Shown: piece after piece, positions 6,094 to 7,387 of the stretch
Layout of the letters: each line of letters begins with the position of its first letter
Numbering within the stretch: the stretch's first letter is position 1
From: Gammaproteobacteria bacterium
GTDB taxonomy: Bacteria; Pseudomonadota; Gammaproteobacteria; GCA-001735895
Assembly: GCA_015494335.1 (NCBI GenBank)
Contig: WGBK01000167.1
Span: forward strand, 1-7,387
Direction of reading: 5' to 3'
Length of the DNA: 7,387 nucleotides
Position numbers and translations under genes: made by a program
The notes under the pieces: generated by a model
Told to the model about the DNA's origin: nothing
Databases searched by the model: none
The model's input: only the letters and a program-made list of their open reading frames with translations

Positions 6094-7056
6094 ATGCCGG
6101 CCAACCTGACCATCGGATCCTTCCACAAGCGATACCAGAAACGCCTGCAACTCTCCTTTGTTTCCAGCCAGGTCGGACTCGAACGCGAGATCCGTCTGCC
6201 CAGTGCCGACGAGCAGAGTTACGAGCCGGTGGACTATCTCAACATCATCCGCCCTTCCAGCGTGGTCGTCATCGGCCTGCAGGAAGCCGCCTATCTCGCC
6301 TCGCTGACTCTGGCGCAGCAACAGGACCTGTTCGACCGGCTGTTTCAGGGTCCGGTACGCACGCTGATCCTCAGCCGCGACGCCCGCATGGACATGGAGA
6401 TCGTTCGCTACTGCGCCGCACGCAAGGTGCCCGTGCTGCATTCCGGTCTTGAGGATGGCGTGCTGCTGTCGGAGCTGCGCTACTACCTCAACCAGGCCCT
6501 GGCCGAAACCACCACCGAGCACGGCGTGTTCGTCGAGGTGTTCAGCATCGGCACCTTCATCACCGGTCAGAGCGGCGTCGGCAAGAGCGAGCTGGCGCTG
6601 TCGCTGGTATCGCGAGGCCATCGCCTGATCGCCGACGACATCATCGAGTTCAGCCGCCTGTCGCCGAGCATCATCGACGGCATGCATCCCGGGCTGTCCA
6701 ACGATTTCATGGAAGTACGCGGCCTCGGCATCATCAACATCCGCGCCCTGTTCGGTGCCAACGCCCTGCGCCGCAACAAGACCCTGCGCATGGTCGTCAA
6801 CATGGTGCACTTCACGCCCGAGAACTCGCATCAGTTCGATCGCCTCGGTGACGAACAGCCGACGCGGCAGATCCTCGGCCTCGAAATCCCCGAGCTGACC
6901 CTGCCGGTTGCGCCCGGCCGCAACCTGGCCGTGCTGGTCGAGACCGCGGCGCGCAACCACCTGCTCAAGCTTGGCGGCTACAACGCGGCGGAGGATTTCA
7001 TCGAACGCCAGCGTCGTGCCATCCAGGCCGATGCCCGGCAGGCTTCCGAGTCATGA
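6094..7056 (+). CDS. hprK: HPr kinase/phosphorylase
   Basis: Bifunctional enzyme that phosphorylates HPr/NPr on a serine and removes that phosphate by phosphorolysis, thereby gating phosphate flow along the PTS. The 320-residue product has the two-domain layout: an N-terminal substrate-like domain (about 1-130) with YLNIIRPSSVVVIG, and a C-terminal P-loop domain. Visible key residues are His143 in EHGVF, Walker A GQSGVGKS (158-165), Asp181-Asp182 in HRLIADD, and the family signature EVRGLGIINIR (207-217). The C-terminus PGRNLAVLVETAARNHLLKLGGYNAAEDFIERQ matches the hexamer-forming part. The start at 6094 has GAGGG at 6083-6087. The same frame stays open upstream across ptsN, but only the part from 6094 resembles HprK. 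The TGA overlaps the rapZ ATG. An HPr gene is not in the window and may lie beyond rapZ. Confidence 0.97.
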   Translation: MPANLTIGSFHKRYQKRLQLSFVSSQVGLEREIRLPSADEQSYEPVDYLNIIRPSSVVVIGLQEAAYLASLTLAQQQDLFDRLFQGPVRTLILSRDARMDMEIVRYCAARKVPVLHSGLEDGVLLSELRYYLNQALAETTTEHGVFVEVFSIGTFITGQSGVGKSELALSLVSRGHRLIADDIIEFSRLSPSIIDGMHPGLSNDFMEVRGLGIINIRALFGANALRRNKTLRMVVNMVHFTPENSHQFDRLGDEQPTRQILGLEIPELTLPVAPGRNLAVLVETAARNHLLKLGGYNAAEDFIERQRRAIQADARQASES

Positions 7057-7387
7057 AGCTGGTCATCGTCAGCGGGCTTTCGGGTTCCGGCAAGACCATC
7101 GCCCTGCACACCCTGGAGGACGCCGGTTACTTTTGCGTCGACAACCTGCCTGTGGGCATGCTGGTGGATTTCGTCACCAGCATGCAGAACAACAAGCCGG
7201 CCCTCTACGACCTGGTGGCGGTATCCGTTGACGCGCGCTGCCACGCCGAGGACATGGCCCATTTCGACCATATCCTAAAGGAGTTGCGCGCCCAGGGCGT
7301 CGAGGTGACTACCCTGTTTCTCACTTCCAAGGTGGAAAAGCTGCTGACCCGCTTCAGCGAAACCCGACGCAAGCACCCGCTGTCGCG
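7053..7387 (+). CDS. rapZ: RapZ family NTPase/RNase adapter, 3' end cut by window
   Basis: In E. coli, RapZ binds the small RNA GlmZ, presents it to RNase E and senses glucosamine-6-phosphate, so it controls GlmS and amino-sugar supply for peptidoglycan and LPS. Only the first 111 codons (of about 285 usual) are visible. The protein starts MKLVIVSGLSGSGKT with Walker A GLSGSGKT (8-15), followed by ALHTLEDAGYFCVDNLP and the family stretch LLTRFSETRRKHPLS. The C-terminal RNA- and sugar-binding domain lies outside the window, so the RNA-binding role cannot be judged here. The start overlaps the hprK stop in ATGA with no clear Shine-Dalgarno, implying coupling. Outside enterics, GlmZ/GlmY-type RNAs are often not known, so its target here is open. 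Confidence 0.95.
   Translation, partial: MKLVIVSGLSGSGKTIALHTLEDAGYFCVDNLPVGMLVDFVTSMQNNKPALYDLVAVSVDARCHAEDMAHFDHILKELRAQGVEVTTLFLTSKVEKLLTRFSETRRKHPLS

Noticed and set aside
5680..6960. Long open frame (426 codons) on the - strand opposite ptsN and hprK
   Set aside because: It spans two recognised genes and their junction in antisense, has no family motif, and is best explained by GC-rich codon bias.

Overview
The window is a GC-rich stretch of chromosome in which every convincing gene lies on the + strand. It carries a conserved proteobacterial gene order: kdsD-kdsC-lptC-lptA-lptB-rpoN-hpf-ptsN-hprK-rapZ. LPS (Kdo) genes, a short-form hibernation factor and an HPr kinase next to ptsN together suggest a gammaproteobacterium. 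The presence of hprK argues against enterics, whose equivalent cluster lacks it, and favours a Chromatiales/Xanthomonadales-like lineage. That placement is inference from gene order and protein similarity recalled from memory. No mobile element, CRISPR array, tRNA or rRNA was seen.

Region 1 (1-3366) is an envelope block. kdsD (5' end outside the window) and kdsC make the Kdo precursor: arabinose-5-phosphate isomerase and Kdo-8-phosphate phosphatase. lptC, lptA and lptB encode the inner-membrane anchor, periplasmic bridge protein and ATPase of the LPS export machine. kdsC/lptC, lptC/lptA and lptA/lptB each meet in a 4-base ATGA overlap, so the block looks like one translationally coupled operon.

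Region 2 (3338-5410) holds rpoN (sigma-54) and hpf (ribosome hibernation). A good sigma-70-like promoter sits inside the 3' end of lptB. Its predicted start falls on the A of a 14-codon leader ORF whose stop overlaps the rpoN start. The 110-base rpoN-hpf gap can fold into three consecutive hairpins, followed by the strongest Shine-Dalgarno in the window. A strong intrinsic terminator follows hpf.

Region 3 (5411-7387) begins with a 222-base non-coding gap holding an AT-rich island. The island has repeated GTAAA/TTTAC half-sites and a candidate promoter. It is followed by the tightly packed ptsN, hprK and rapZ (rapZ cut by the window end). These encode the nitrogen-PTS EIIA protein, HPr kinase/phosphorylase, and the RapZ family NTP- and RNA-binding regulator. 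They couple PTS phosphorylation state to metabolism and, in enterics, amino-sugar supply for the envelope.

I found no clearly new biological system. The genes are all standard family members with their key residues intact. The points worth a second look are regulatory: the rpoN leader ORF and promoter, the three hairpins before hpf, and the palindromic AT-rich island before ptsN.
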